DNA of 64,000 bases from Atriophallophorus winterbourni (taxonomy: Eukaryota; Platyhelminthes; Trematoda; Plagiorchiida; Microphallidae), in assembly GCA_013407085.1 (NCBI GenBank), contig JACCGJ010013103.1:1-64000 (forward strand), written 5' to 3'. A model generated the notes under the pieces. It worked only from the letters and a program-made list of their open reading frames with translations, was not told the DNA's origin and did no database searches. The stretch's first letter is position 1. Each line of letters begins with the position of its first letter. A program made the position numbers and the translations under genes. Positions 11,985 through 23,737 of the stretch are shown here, piece by piece.

Positions 11985-13330
11985 CTGTTTAATTGTTGCA
12001 TTCGCCTGTATCACCCTTATTTTCAAATGGCGTGATGATCTTTGTGCCTTGCATCGCTTGCGAGACACACTCCTCCAGCTAGCACTGAAAAAGTAAATGA
12101 TAAAGAGGTTGTAATAATGATTCTCTACCGCATTTGATGAGCTCAGGTGGAATTCCGTCGTCAACATGGTCCTAGCCATTCGCTAAGTAATCGATAGCCC
12201 CATTGAGCTCATCAAGAGTAAGGGGAGTATCTAGATATTCAATAATCGGCAACCGCATGTTATTTACAATCACATGCGTTGGAACCGTACTGTCCATAGA
12301 GTAGAGAGAGGAGAGGTGCTCTACCCATCTTTCCATCTGCTAATTTTTCCCCAATCGGGTCGCCAGATACATACTTAATGGGAGCCGTTTTAATTTTGAT
12401 TGGACGAATGGCTCTCTGGATTCCATCATACAAAAGGTGAAAATCTCCAGTATCCGCATCTTTTTGTATACTAAGTCTAATTTCTGTCCAATACTCATTT
12501 GCACATCGTCTTTCAGTCTGTTGGACCTCAATTCTAGCTGCTCTCAAAAGTCGGAAGTTTTCATCTGTTGGCATACATTTGAACCTCAAGAATGTTGACC
12601 GTTTCTCATCCAACACAGCATTCATCTCATAAGCTTTTGCTTTGAACCAGTCGCTCGTTCGAGCTTTCTTCTAAACGAAAGTGGAAAGTGTGACTCGGCA
12701 TATGCAGCTTTTTATCGATTTCCAGTTTTCCGAATCCGATTCGTGTGGGGTTGTCTTGCTGGACTTAGGTGTGAGGACATTTGCTAATCGTGCGGATAGT
12801 TTCGCGCATCCCAGGCTTAGCAGACAATTTGTTGCGTTAAAATCACGTGTCGGGAAGCTTCCGTTTTGCACAGACCAGTGAATTATCAGTGTCACAGTCT
12901 GCGCTTTGATATGATTTGGTGTGACGTACGCTATATTAGTTCGCCTAACAAGAATAAGATCAAGCAGATGCCAATGCTTATAATGAGGATGTCTCCAAGA
13001 GACTTTATGCTGTGCTTCGTTTGAAAGAATGGGTTACTGACATAAAGACTGAACTGTGTACACATTTCTAAAACGTGTTGTCCATTTTTATTGGTTTTAC
13101 CTACACCGAACCTCCAGAGACAGTTTTGCGAAGACTCGTAATCTGCACCAATACCACCCAATACCACCACGCAGTTTTGTGCCACATTTTGAGGACTGTT
13201 GCGGGGTTATGATAAAAAGCGTCTTTATCAGCAGGCGTCGCAGAGAGCGTCGGTTCATAAGCGTTGACCAACGTAATGTTACCAGGAATGCACTTTAGAT
13301 TCAGAGGAAGCAGCCCCATGCGCTGAGCTT
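11985..13330 (-). pseudogene. RTE-like element fragment, endonuclease to reverse transcriptase
   Basis: Read on minus from high to low coordinates, this follows the order of an RTE protein. The late endonuclease (GADYES, RFGVGKTNKNGQ, FFQTK) lies at ~13185-12931. The endonuclease-RT linker (NAVLDEKRSTFLRFK, ARRIEVQQTERRCANEYW-like) lies at 12625-12260. The early RT, in a shifted frame, reads DGIPPELIKCG then ITPFENKGDTGECNN, ending near 11985. Stops and frameshifts are frequent, and the catalytic YADD part is missing. The relic is truncated at its 3' side. RTE elements normally encode one endonuclease-RT protein of about 1000 residues; less than half is left. Confidence 0.7.
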
Positions 13331-13880
13331 TACGCCAATCGAGCCATAGCTTTTGAAAGGTATCTGCTGCTTCTCGTATTATTATCCGTGGAAGCGGAAT
13401 TGTGTGCTTTCTTCAATTGTGCGTTGTGATGTAGTTCAAAGTGGGAAACTAGCAGTTTCCTAGGTAGCAAGTGCTTCCTCTCTATGGCACAAACGGAACC
13501 AAAGAAACAGCTAGGCTGATCAGTTTAGACAACGATGCCGTCGCAGGAGTTGGCAGGCGGAGTTAAATCAATCTTCAGACTCCCTAACGGGATTCCGGCT
13601 CCAGATTTTGTCTCGAGGTTGACTCTTGAAGCCTCTTCCTTGATTGGATGTGGCCACAAGCCAGTGGAGGTTTGAGATAAGGGTATTTTTCCCCTAGGTG
13701 GACCGCCTTCATGGACTTACGGAGTTACACCTGCCCGAAGCATGCTGGTTTTAAGGCGCCAGTCATCCGCGTTCACCCTTTCTCCTGTCAGTAGAAGCCG
13801 GTAAGCCGGGTCACACAGGACCAAGCGTGCAGGCCAGGAGCTGGACATGGTTATCAGAGGCTATTTGAGACGAATACCAT
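13331..13880 (-). repeat. GC-richer block, likely RTE 5' region
   Basis: Base composition rises sharply compared with both flanks, and no long open frame exists. Its position directly upstream of the minus-strand RTE endonuclease suggests the 5' untranslated or early coding part of the same element. The first half of the endonuclease is absent, so a deletion probably joined the two. The element boundary near 13880 is approximate. Confidence 0.4.
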
Positions 13881-16250
13881 TGGAGCATTTTTGGCATTGG
13901 TAGCTTATCCCCAACCTTCGATGCATTATTAATTCTTTTCGGAATCCTGAAGATTCTGATATCTTGAATAATCCGCATTCACATGCATATCCCTTACGGA
14001 GTCAAATACGAAATTTTATTCCTGGTCATGGATTTATCAACATATAAATGAGTTTGGGTACATTTAGTTGAATATTTTAGCCGTACTAACCTCATACACC
14101 AGTCTCTTAAATGAGCACCTTGATTGTGCAATCGTAAATATTTTATGAAATCAGAGTGTGGCATGAGAATTTAAGTCTCACGTTGTTTTGAGCAATGTGA
14201 GGTTCTCCTATGTTATGCTGAATAGAAAAGTGACAGTTTCAACTTAGGAACTTTTCAAAGAATATACTTGTTGTGCTCGATAGATATTGTTTTCATTTTT
14301 TTATAAATTCATCAAAATATAATGCGTACACAGGTATATAACCGCTTACAGGCCTGCATTTCTCATTCTCCAATCCGATTTGATTCTTTTTCATCTTGAA
14401 TGATGTATCCAAAATCGACACCGCTGAGCAGGGTCCGAAATGATCCAACGATAAAATGTCAATGATTTATTTGATAGTAAACCTTCATTGAAAATACATA
14501 CTTCATATTGTTTTATCATTGCGAATACAAAATACTACACAGTTTTATCACAATTTTCTCTTGAATAAATGATGTGTTTGCGAGATAACTTTTCAAATGA
14601 CGACAATTAATGAACCAATGCATCATGTCCTACACTAGTTCACTCAATGGAGTGACGTTAATTCATATATTTGAGTAATTAAATTTGGTCGATATAGGTA
14701 TTAGATAATTCACTCTATCACTTGGCAGATAGACGTTTGCAATGTAACAACTCGAACAAATCAGTTTTTATTCGCTATCACCATTTGAGAATACAACGAT
14801 TTAGTCCTCTGGAATCTTCGCTCAGTAATTGTTGACTTCGAATGTGAATCAGAAATGCGTTATTCATTTGATCGTGAATATTTTAACATCAAATTCTGTC
14901 TACAAAACACGCGCAAAAACTTTTGCAAAAAACATTTGTTTACAAATTTATCGGCAGCATTGCTAACTGAATTTGTGCAATTTGGTAAATATGACAGATG
15001 TTGAAAAGGCATTTATAACCACTTTTGCGACAAGAGGCTTATTCTGTCATAGTTTATCGTTATTGGACGAGATCACGTGGAGAACGCGCAGTTGACATAG
15101 CCATGGTCTCCCAAATCGCTCTATATTCTCATCCATATCTCGAAGGAACCCATATACAATCTATAATAATGTGTGAAGAAAGTCAAACCCACGCGATAAT
15201 TTATAATCCTAAAGACAGGAAGTTATTCAAACTTACCAACGATAGGTCCTTTTTCGCAGTTTTCATAGTGAACATCTGAAGTAATTGTGTTATCAAACAT
15301 TCAAAATTATTTATAACACAATACGGCACATGTGAGCATGTAATAATAATATATATGATGTTAACGGAATCTCCATTATCAGCATAAGCAACACCGTAAA
15401 TTTGTGTCCCTGATAGAAAGCGAAACTTGTGACATGACTGCGGTAAAGCCTGGGGAAGCATTTGCACTTGATAATATCATCACTTAGACATATTCAATCT
15501 ACAGGAAATGCGTTCGTCTTACAAGGAAGGAGAAAAAGAAAACATTGCTTGATTTTAGGAAAATTAGTTATTGAATGGCAATCAAAATCCTTTTGAAAAA
15601 CGATAAGAAGAAACTGTTTGGTGAAGATTTGATGTCGACATTCAGGCTGTCATTCGCCTCTTTTGATCCAGAATATCTTTTGATTGATCAACTAAATAGC
15701 GAGTAATGTAATAAACGAAAGAAACCCTAAATTTTCTGTGGCTACGCGGAGATGACAATGGTTTGCAAGATATGAGAACCATGCGCGGTGGGTGTGGTTT
15801 ATCCGACGAAATGCTTCCAATCAACCTGTCACAAAATTTCTAGTTTCTGATCTGATTAAATTCTCTTTATGCAATTGAATGTGTGGATTTTACGTTTGAG
15901 CTGATTGCCAATGTTAAAGCTTCGTCGTTTACTGTTCAATACGTAGCGCAATAATTGATGCAAAATATTTTGCGTAAATCTTCGGTTTCAATAATAACAA
16001 GCGTATTTTCTTGTCAATATGTTGGTGGGATGTATGCGTATCAGAACCGTAAATAAACATATTGATGGTAATCTGGCAACTTAAATATTTGACGCTGGAT
16101 TCCATTTATTCGTTACCGTTTGAGACGGTTACATGCTAACTGCTCAGTGCGATAACTGCCAAACATGTGTAAGTATTATTAGGATCTTATTAAATCGAGG
16201 ATTCATTATGTTCGACTTGAAGCACGTGCTTGTTTTGCTCTTTCGATCAG
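13881..16250. other. AT-rich stretch with a weak exon candidate
   Basis: No confident gene. On minus, a 60-codon frame at 15642-15824 follows an acceptor-like TTTTGTGACAG but lacks a convincing donor. A second minus frame at 15201-15467 is similarly uncertain. Both could be exons of the minus-strand candidate gene at 16.8-21.7 kb. Confidence 0.3.
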
Positions 16251-16430
16251 ACGTAGATGGAACATTGAAATCGAAATTGGAAAGTTATTTCTTCTCTGCT
16301 GTTTCTCCATGTATATCCGTGAATGGTAATACCCCGAGTTCTAGCAATATGTGTAACTCATCACTCTCCGACGCATCTCATTTGCAGGAGGCGATAAAAA
16401 ATCTCGTGAGAACAATCGCCAACCCGAAAG
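16251..16430 (+). CDS. Possible host exon, unidentified
   Basis: An open frame follows a pyrimidine-rich acceptor ending TTTCGATCAG and runs to a donor-like CCGAAAG|GTTTCG. It reads VDGTLKSKLESYFFSA then HLQEAIKNLVRTIANPK, which looks like ordinary soluble protein. An alternative splice reading has a 62-bp intron (donor AATG|GTAATA, acceptor ATTTGCAG), changing the frame of the second half. I do not recognise the product. Confidence 0.28.
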
Positions 16431-16797
16431 GTTTCGCGCTTCAGATGTATTTTATAGAAATATCAATTTATCTAAGGTCGATAACCAACCGGAGGTCCAA
16501 CATTCACTAAATTAGTCGAGTTCGGTCAATCTAGCTAAACATGGTGATATGTTGAAGTGTGCCAGAAAGTAGGAAATCGAGTAACACATGTAATAAGACT
16601 GAAAACTGATAGAAATAGGCCGATTACCGTGACGTGCTTACTACTAATTATCGCGCGTAGCAATCTGTGTTTGTTATGTGGACCTTAATTTCACTTCAAT
16701 CAAGGATTGTATGTGCTGGAAATGGATGCTAATCTTAACATTTTAAAGCCAATTCTTTTTATTTGCGCGTATCTGAACAGTTTTCTTCGAATCTCAC

Positions 16798-17011
16798 CAT
16801 AATTCGGATACTGTGGCAATTCATTCCACGTTAAATAAAATCCGACGGTATATCCTTTCATTCTCTTCAGCAGATTTGTTATCAATGCCTGTTTGGTCAA
16901 AGGAACATCCAGTTCAATTCGCTGAAATCGACTCGGATTTTGTTTTGTGTCATTTGTTATTATGCAACTTCCAATGGTGTCGTTGATTGTTAGTAGGAAG
17001 ATATTTCCCAG
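16798..17011 (-). CDS. Possible host exon, unidentified
   Basis: Minus strand: acceptor TTCGTTCTCAG, then 214 bp open in one frame, then donor TTATG|GTGAGA. The translation has protein-like composition (NIFLLTINDTIGSC, LKRMKGYTVGFYLTWNELPQ) with no stop. Both splice signals agree with consensus. It could belong to one minus-strand gene with the candidates at 20.1-20.3 and 21.4-21.7 kb, but the phases of neighbouring candidates do not all match, so exons may be missing. No family recognised. Confidence 0.35.
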
Positions 17012-17108
17012 CTGAGAACGAAAAGTCAATCGTGTTAATTTGATCAACGTTCTAGAAATTGTATTGTTTATGCAACGAAATTTCTAAAATATTTAAACTC
17101 ATGTGATG

Positions 17109-17127
17109 GTATATATATATATTATAT

Positions 17128-17158
<31 letters not shown>

Positions 17159-17163
17159 ATATT
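17109..17163. repeat. AT-rich microsatellite
   Basis: About 55 bp of TA/TAT repeats, beside the RT relic at 17.3-18.4 kb. Confidence 0.85.
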
Positions 17164-17299
17164 TGAGGCGTTGGTTTAGATCGACACTTGTATTTAGAGA
17201 AACATTTTATATGTGGTCTCGATGTCGGAAAAACATTATTGAGGATAAATTCCAAGTTATAAAATCGGGATGTAGGGTGGAATTACTACGCAGAAATAT

Positions 17300-18414
17300 A
17301 TCATATTTGTACCTCAAAATCAATAGGTGATTGTACAACATCTAAAGGTAGGGAGTTCAATGAGAAATAATCGCGCCCCGAATGTAAGAACCGACGGTAG
17401 TTCCGGGGATAGTGTGCAACATCAACTGCCGGTGGGCGAGTACGTGTGGCATGGTTTGACCGGAGGCTAAATAATTTTTTTGGAGGGTGCATATCTGATT
17501 TTATTATTTTTAAGGTTGGGATTAGATCCAATCGAACCTGTCTGCGATGCAGTTTATCCAAATAAAGATGGAGCAGTCGATACTGGATATGTTGTGGAGA
17601 CAGCCAACGATTTGGGTTGTTCTGTGATAAATTCTCTCCAGCAGCGTCATGTCTTTTTTGTAGCCATGGTGCCCAAGCTTGCACTGAGTAATGCATCATT
17701 GGGATAATATAACAATTTATAGGCATGGAGAAGGTTTCACGGGTAAAATTTCGGAAAATACGCTGAAACACACATAGCCTGCGGCTTGTCCGTTTATACA
17801 CTGCATCGCATTGCACGATACTTTTAAGATTTCCGATAATCCATACGTCGAGGTTCTTTTCTTTTGTTTTTCATTCCAGTTGTTGTGACCCAAGGTTGCA
17901 AGAGAACAGGAAATCATGACCTGTTTGCAACATCTTGCAATTTCTGGGGTTTGAATGGAAGCTTGTTTCGCTTTGACCAACTGTTCCATATATCACAATC
18001 GCTTTGTAAGCCTAAACAGTCCACATTTAACGTGATTCGCATTCAAAGTTTAGCATCATCAGCAAAAAGGACCATTTCGCCTGTGACAAGTTTCGGAAGG
18101 TCGTTGATGTAGATTAAAACAAGAACTATACCAAGTAACGAATCTTGTTGGACACCGCGAGAATCTTTGATTTACCTAGAAATCACGCCATTTATACGTA
18201 CATTTACATTGCAATCAAGATGGTAACATCTCAGCCAGGTAAGGAGGCACCGATTAATACTAACATCCTGCAACTTGCTCAGGAGTAAAGAATGATCTAT
18301 GAGATCAACCGCTGTTGATATGTTTACGTAACACGCATGCACGCAACAACTATCATCCCCTGGCTGTGTAAATATGATTACCACGCTTACAGCTTCGCTC
18401 GGCTGCTTAACCAT
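17300..18414 (-). pseudogene. Decayed CR1/Jockey-like reverse transcriptase
   Basis: Minus strand, from 18414 downwards. A motif A relic, VNISTAVDLIDHSLLLSKL, is followed by a decayed motif B ending VLVLIYINDLP, then VLFADDAKL (catalytic FADD). The C-terminal domain comes last: MHYSVQAWAPWLQK, then FSLRSNHATRTRP and FSLNSLPLDVVQS, ending at 17301. Many stops and shifts separate the pieces. The 3' end lies by an AT microsatellite. The closest relative in the window seems to be element D (28.95-33.6 kb), which has the same C-terminal style. An old insertion, possibly in an intron of the minus-strand candidate gene. Confidence 0.65.
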
Positions 18415-20110
18415 TCAGCAATTATACTGGAGAATAAAGATGGACTAGAATGGATCACATCGCAATACATAATATTGATAAAAAATGCTGCGGTGTATTG
18501 TATTAAAAAAATTAAAACATTCTCACGCAAGTGCAAAAATCCCCCGTGACCGCGTATTCCGTAGCTTCCACAATGAATTGGATTACTGTGAAGGAAGCGA
18601 TATCAGCAATGTCAGATGCGTGAAGCATAATTTTATTACTTGAATTTATGATAAGGATGTTCGTGCAGAAATATTGAAATCGAAGTGTGTATATTTTTAA
18701 ACCATAAAATCTTGATCTAACCGTCAATAAAAGTTGATCGCAAACAATAAGAACCCTATGCCAGAACGCAAATGAATATATTAGCAATTTTCTATTGTCA
18801 CAATAAACATTATCGTAGCAATCACGGATAGCAAGCGCATGACTAGTGATTAGTTCCAGTGTTTTCAACAAAAAACGACACGGTTTTATGACCCCGCTTG
18901 CTCATAAAACTTTTGGATGGTCTCAGCTATTATCCATACAAAAGTTTGTATATATTAACACCGAGATATGGTATCAATGTGAGATGAACACATATGACGA
19001 ACTGTGAAACAGCGCCGAGATAACGACCCACAAAAGACAATGCAATTATTAATGTCATATATGCTGTGTCAGCGCTACTGAACATCCCAAAATACTAAAA
19101 ATATCTTCAACACTACGGCAAAGTCTTCCAGCACAGCTTTTTAAAGAAATGTATGGACAAAATTCAATATGCATGCACTAAATTATTTTAAATTGGTCAC
19201 ACTCTGACTCACTTGTTACATTCGGAGCCGATGCTGTAGAGATATGATTAAATGAATACAAAATTCTTTTATTTACATGCACATTGTTGGTGTAAGAAAC
19301 ATTGAACTGAGATGTATGTATTCCAGATTTGACATAGCTAATTCAAATGACAGTTTCAATGCATATGATGGAATTGGGAGTCATTGAAAACGATCATTCT
19401 TTTCTCTTGATGATGGCGGTTTTCATTTGGATTTCAGAGCTAAAAATCATTACAAGTTTTCGATTAATTTCACTTGATAAAATACATTATTGAACATTCT
19501 AAGAAGCTGCGTACCGCATGATAACCACGGAACACGCTCTTGTCAACACGTGACCCGCATCAGTTTTCGTATACAACGTATTTCCGGTGCCAGTTCTTTG
19601 GAAGTTGTCTTCGCTATAAGTTGGGACAATGCAAAGTCGTTCAGCTGTGCTACTTGGGTTGTATTAGCCTAGAAATAAAGCTGTCTCGACAGGCTTACAC
19701 GGCAGCATACACAATGAGAATATGATGTTTAGATGTAATGCATCGGAAACTGCAAGGACGCGATCATGCTAATTTAAATTCACTCGTTGCCAACACAGTT
19801 GAATGCGCTTTTTATTCTAGCTGGTTCATGATCATGGCTAGGGTTTGTTATGCGCAAACCATATACACTTAATAGGCATTCAATACATGCACTCAATATT
19901 TTAGATAAAGAAATAACTCCTATTCTATAAAAGTCACCTATAGTTACCAGACAGTTACCAGTAATGCTCACATTTACTCGCCGTAACCACGTCAGAATTA
20001 TGGACAATGTTCAGATTAACTATGAGTTTCTTGGGTCCCAAGTATTTTTCCAATGACGATATCGCCACGATTTGGTGTTAAATGTGGAATGTGAAACATA
20101 ATTTGCTTAC
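18415..20110. other. AT-rich stretch without a supported gene
   Basis: The longest frame is 119 codons on minus (18512-18871), with hydrophobic, cysteine-containing content but no recognised domain or clear splice pair. Nothing else stands out. Confidence 0.35.
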
Positions 20111-20345
20111 CGCCATTTGGATACAATCCATATTCGATTTGGACGTTAGTGTGTGCATTACCAACGAGAATCGGCAATGCATTCAGTGGCCAATTTTCCG
20201 GGAATCTCCGCAAATTGTAATCATATTTTAGGGTCATGCGAACATCAGCTATTCGGTCAATTATTTTTCTGTCGTAGTTCGTTTCACGAGATCCTTCAAC
20301 TTGTAAATTATTCCCAGCACGTTGAAATATTGCAACAATTTGTTG
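20111..20345 (-). CDS. Possible host exon, unidentified
   Basis: Minus strand: acceptor GCTGAAACCTAG, 235 bp open, donor TGGCG|GTAAGC (strong consensus). It reads IVAIFQRAGNNLQVEGSRE, then IADVRMTLKYDYNLRRF and NALPILVGNAHTNVQIEYG. Composition and splice sites make this the best host-exon candidate on minus. The frame stays open 30 codons past the donor, so an alternative end near 20016 is possible. I cannot name the family. Confidence 0.42.
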
Positions 20346-21419
20346 CTAGGTTTCAGCAAAATATAGAAGATAGATTATTGTTCCAGCCATAAAATAATTC
20401 AATTCTGAATTGATATCTTGAACTACTTTTTGAATTACAACTCATTCATGCGTTTTTAAAATCGCCAAGCCACGTTAAGGGGAGGTTCACGACAATTAAT
20501 CCTTTCTATTATTCATAATGATTTGAAGAATTCAGTCTGTTGGCATTTTGTTGTTTCCAACCTTATGTTATTCTATATATTACTGAAATGTTTTCTTGAA
20601 TTATAACACGCTTCCACTCAGTTTAGGTCGGTCAAATGTAAATGCTCCACATTTAAATAGCCGTTGTCTTAAAATTACTGAGCAGCATCAATTGATGACC
20701 AAAATGCATCTTACTATAGAATATATTTCTCATAATGTCATTTACCATTTCATTTAGCTAGGAAAGCCACCGTCTTTGACAGTGGTGAAAAGCAATGCAC
20801 TTCAATTTTATCTGTTACTCAATATCAACTTTATTTATATTATTGCAGAAGAATTTTAATGAATGCTTGTAAATCCTGCTTCGTTTTATACGAAAGTTTC
20901 GATGTGATTCTCTATTCTGTTCCTAACAATACTAAGCTATTCTCACATAACTTGAGCGAAAAACTGAAATACAGATAATTGAAATTTAGGCTCCTACGAG
21001 CAATGTTTAATGCGGATAATTTGTATCAATAATGCGTGATGGGATCTCTATTCATTCGGAAATTTTACTTCTCGTGCAATGGCAGACGTTTGTTTGCGAT
21101 AATATTGCAAAACACGAATGAGCTGCTTCTGCCGGTGAATATCTCACCAATATTGCACAACCAAATTCCACCGTGCGGCTATTTTTATCGACCTAGCCGT
21201 CTGTTCAAAAACCATAGAATATATACACAAGCATCTTGCCAAACAGATGTGCAGTTATCATCTATCTTACGCAGTTTCAAATGATCTCTTGCACATCCTA
21301 CTTCATTAGTCTGCTATCATTTCGCTTGTTGCAAAATTAAGCATTTTCTTAGCCGGTGCACCTGCGTCATAGATACGTAGCTTCAGGCGAATCAAGCAAA
21401 ATTATGAAGATGGCTTAAC

Positions 21420-21552
21420 ATTCATGCTGTTCAGAAATTGCTTTACTTCAGCTTGAAATTGTTCATGGAACAAAGAATCACGGATCTCAACACTCTTGAG
21501 GGTATTGGTGCTTAATGGTTGATGAACGCATTTGAACTCTGCATCCAAAGAT
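21420..21552 (-). CDS. Possible host exon, unidentified
   Basis: Minus strand: acceptor CTTGATTAG, open frame, donor ATGAAT|GTTAAG. It reads SLDAEFKCVHQPLSTNTL then FHEQFQAEVKQFLNSMN, a hydrophilic helical-looking sequence. It lies 80 bp downstream of the exon candidate 21633-21721. Phases join only if the acceptor is moved to GCAGAG about 16 bp in, so the exact start is uncertain. Confidence 0.35.
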
Positions 21553-21632
21553 CTAATCAAGAGCATATTTGTATTTCAAAAATATTTGGTATAGTTTATT
21601 AAATCATGATAAAACTATCTTCGTTGACATAC

Positions 21633-21721
21633 TTTGAAACGGTCCTCATTTGCTGCGAGCAATTGATTCATTTTCTCAAAGTTATCCAGCACAACTTTGA
21701 TTGGCATGTGAGTTGTGAATT
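21633..21721 (-). CDS. Possible host exon, unidentified
   Basis: An 89-bp minus-strand candidate between acceptor GAACTAACAG and donor TTCAAA|GTATGT. It encodes TTHMPIKVVLDNFEKMNQL followed by LAANEDRFK. The donor is close to consensus and the sequence looks like real protein. It is separated by an ~80-bp putative intron from the next candidate (21420-21552). Family unknown. Confidence 0.4.
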
Positions 21722-22327
21722 CTGTTAGTTCAAAGGCGCACAAAGCATTATACTATGTGCAAATGTTGTCAAAAGTTTAGAAAGCACTGAAACGATACAA
21801 GTATTTCACTTCGAGTAATGGGTCGAATAAGAGATTCGAGAAAAACAATTGAAAGTAAGCCTCAATAACCGATCACCAATCAAGACTTGTTTGAGCGAAA
21901 TAAGTCTTTGAATGGTGTTTCTTTACTCGTGTGAACATTAAAAGATACATGATCTCGTTCGTTCAAAAAATAGGTACTGATTCTTCGGCGAGATTGCAGA
22001 GGATATCTGGGCGTCAAACTAGATGTTCAGCACAGCAGGCAAGTCATATATTTGCCACAACAGCCACAATTGTCTACCTGAGCAAGCGGTGATTTTATAA
22101 CTTTTATCTTCAAACTCGGAAAGTAAAAATAAGCTTACTTAATGTACTAATTTGTGACATGCTGTTTGCCGACGATGCAGCCATCAAATAAATGCTCAAT
22201 GTCTAGATCTGCTTCTGCGTTAATTGACCGCTTGCTAGCGTTAAGCGACAATTGCTATTGTGATTAGAATATTCTTTGTCAACGCATTTGGACAATCGAT
22301 TGTGTTGCCTCCAATCATCACTTTTAG
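21722..22327. other. AT-rich stretch
   Basis: No supported gene. A short + frame near 21987-22075 follows an acceptor-like GCGAGATTGCAG but is too short to judge. Confidence 0.3.
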
Positions 22328-22447
22328 AAACCGCCAGTAAAGCAGTAAATCAAATCGCTAATCTTGACTTAACCAATGAGGAAAAATTCTCTCTAGACAC
22401 TGAGAAGAAGGCACGGTCAACACTAATGTGTTTGAGATTAACGCAAG
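22328..22447 (+). CDS. Possible host exon, unidentified
   Basis: Plus strand: acceptor CCAATCATCACTTTTAG, 120 bp open, donor CGCAAG|GTGACG. It reads ASKAVNQIANLDLTNEEKF then LDTEKKARSTLMCLRL, charged and helical. The frame remains open to 22521. With 23533-23737, and perhaps 16251-16430, it would belong to a plus-strand gene overlapping the minus-strand candidates, which is unusual; one of the two sets may be spurious. Confidence 0.33.
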
Positions 22448-23532
22448 GTGACGGTCAGGGCAAACATGATAATATTTTACGTGCGCGTGATAAATATGTT
22501 GCTGAATGCCTGCAAACCTAAGAAATTCATGCATGACATGAACGAAAAGAGTTTTACGTGCTTATGAAACACCCTGATAATTAAGCAAAGCTTGCTCATG
22601 ACTCCGCAGCTTGGAGACGTCTATTTCACGTTGGTGAATAGCAGATACTACTATCTTCAATCGGACTTTCAACAAATTCAATGAAAATACAAAGCACGGA
22701 AACAAATAAGAACGAACAATCAGCCACCTACATCATGCAGATATTTCGGTGAGTGGGATTCCACAAGCCGGAACGTGGATGATAATGGACAAATGTTCTA
22801 TTTGTTTATTGCATGACGTTTGTGTTATATCAACGGTGGCTCTGGGCGGTTGTTTATTTACATGCAGTTTCACTAATATAAATAGAGAAATTTAGTAAAA
22901 TTCTGATTGTAAGGGATGGAGATGTGAGCGTCAAATATATTTGTGATTACTTGTTTGCATGCTGCCAAGCATTTCCAAATCCATAACGTTCCGATCATCT
23001 AGACAGAAATAAAATATTCGAAATAAAGTAGTCGAGTAATGATAAATGAATACATTTTTTCGTTAGACCATAAAAGAAGTATAACAGCTTTATTAGATGG
23101 ACAGATGTCCCCTTGTAATTGTTTACCATGTTCACTGTTTTATCGATGGTTCAAAATTTTCTGCCTAGGATTCAAATACTGAGAAACACAATTCAACAAT
23201 TAATATAATAATTATACCTCAAATTGTTCATTATTTTACTTTGTTTTAAATCTTAATTCGATTATTTCGATTTGTTTTGTGTCTGTTGAACTATACTAAA
23301 CACGAATGTTTTTTTTCAAATTCGCGCTGGTTTGTTGAATATTATTTATTTTCCTCACCTACTCATTGTGAACTCTTAAAAATGTTCACATATATAATAC
23401 CATCATTGACAGCATGAGACTCTACGGCATAGCTTAATATCCAGTGTACAAACTCACAATGACTAAGTTCTGAGGAAATCGAAGAAAAACATTTACCACA
23501 TGTTCAACGAGGGTGTGCTGACCGATCTGCAG

Positions 23533-23737
23533 CTATATGCTTATGAGTGTTCGAATGCAACGGGACAGTGCACGTTTTTTCACGTACCTTGTGTTCGAAA
23601 AGCAAGGAAATTCGTGGTCTTCTGTAATTCAATCAAGCCCTCTAAGAGCGTTGAATTCCCCAATTGGAGATGTATTTTTATTTCGGCGAGAACCATGCGA
23701 TAACCCACAATGTGATATCTTGTTATGGTGCAATTCG
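23533..23737 (+). CDS. Possible host exon, unidentified
   Basis: Plus strand: acceptor ACCGATCTGCAG, 205 bp open, donor AATTCG|GTAAGC. It reads VRMQRDSARFFTYLVFEKQ, SSVIQSSPLRALNSP, then GDVFLFRREPC and CDILLWCN. Strong splice signals and a globular-looking sequence with several cysteines make it the best plus-strand exon candidate. No family could be assigned from memory. Confidence 0.42.

Noticed and set aside
18512..18871. 119-codon minus ORF
   Set aside because: No domain, no ATG-linked signal or splice pair; such lengths can occur by chance in AT-rich DNA.
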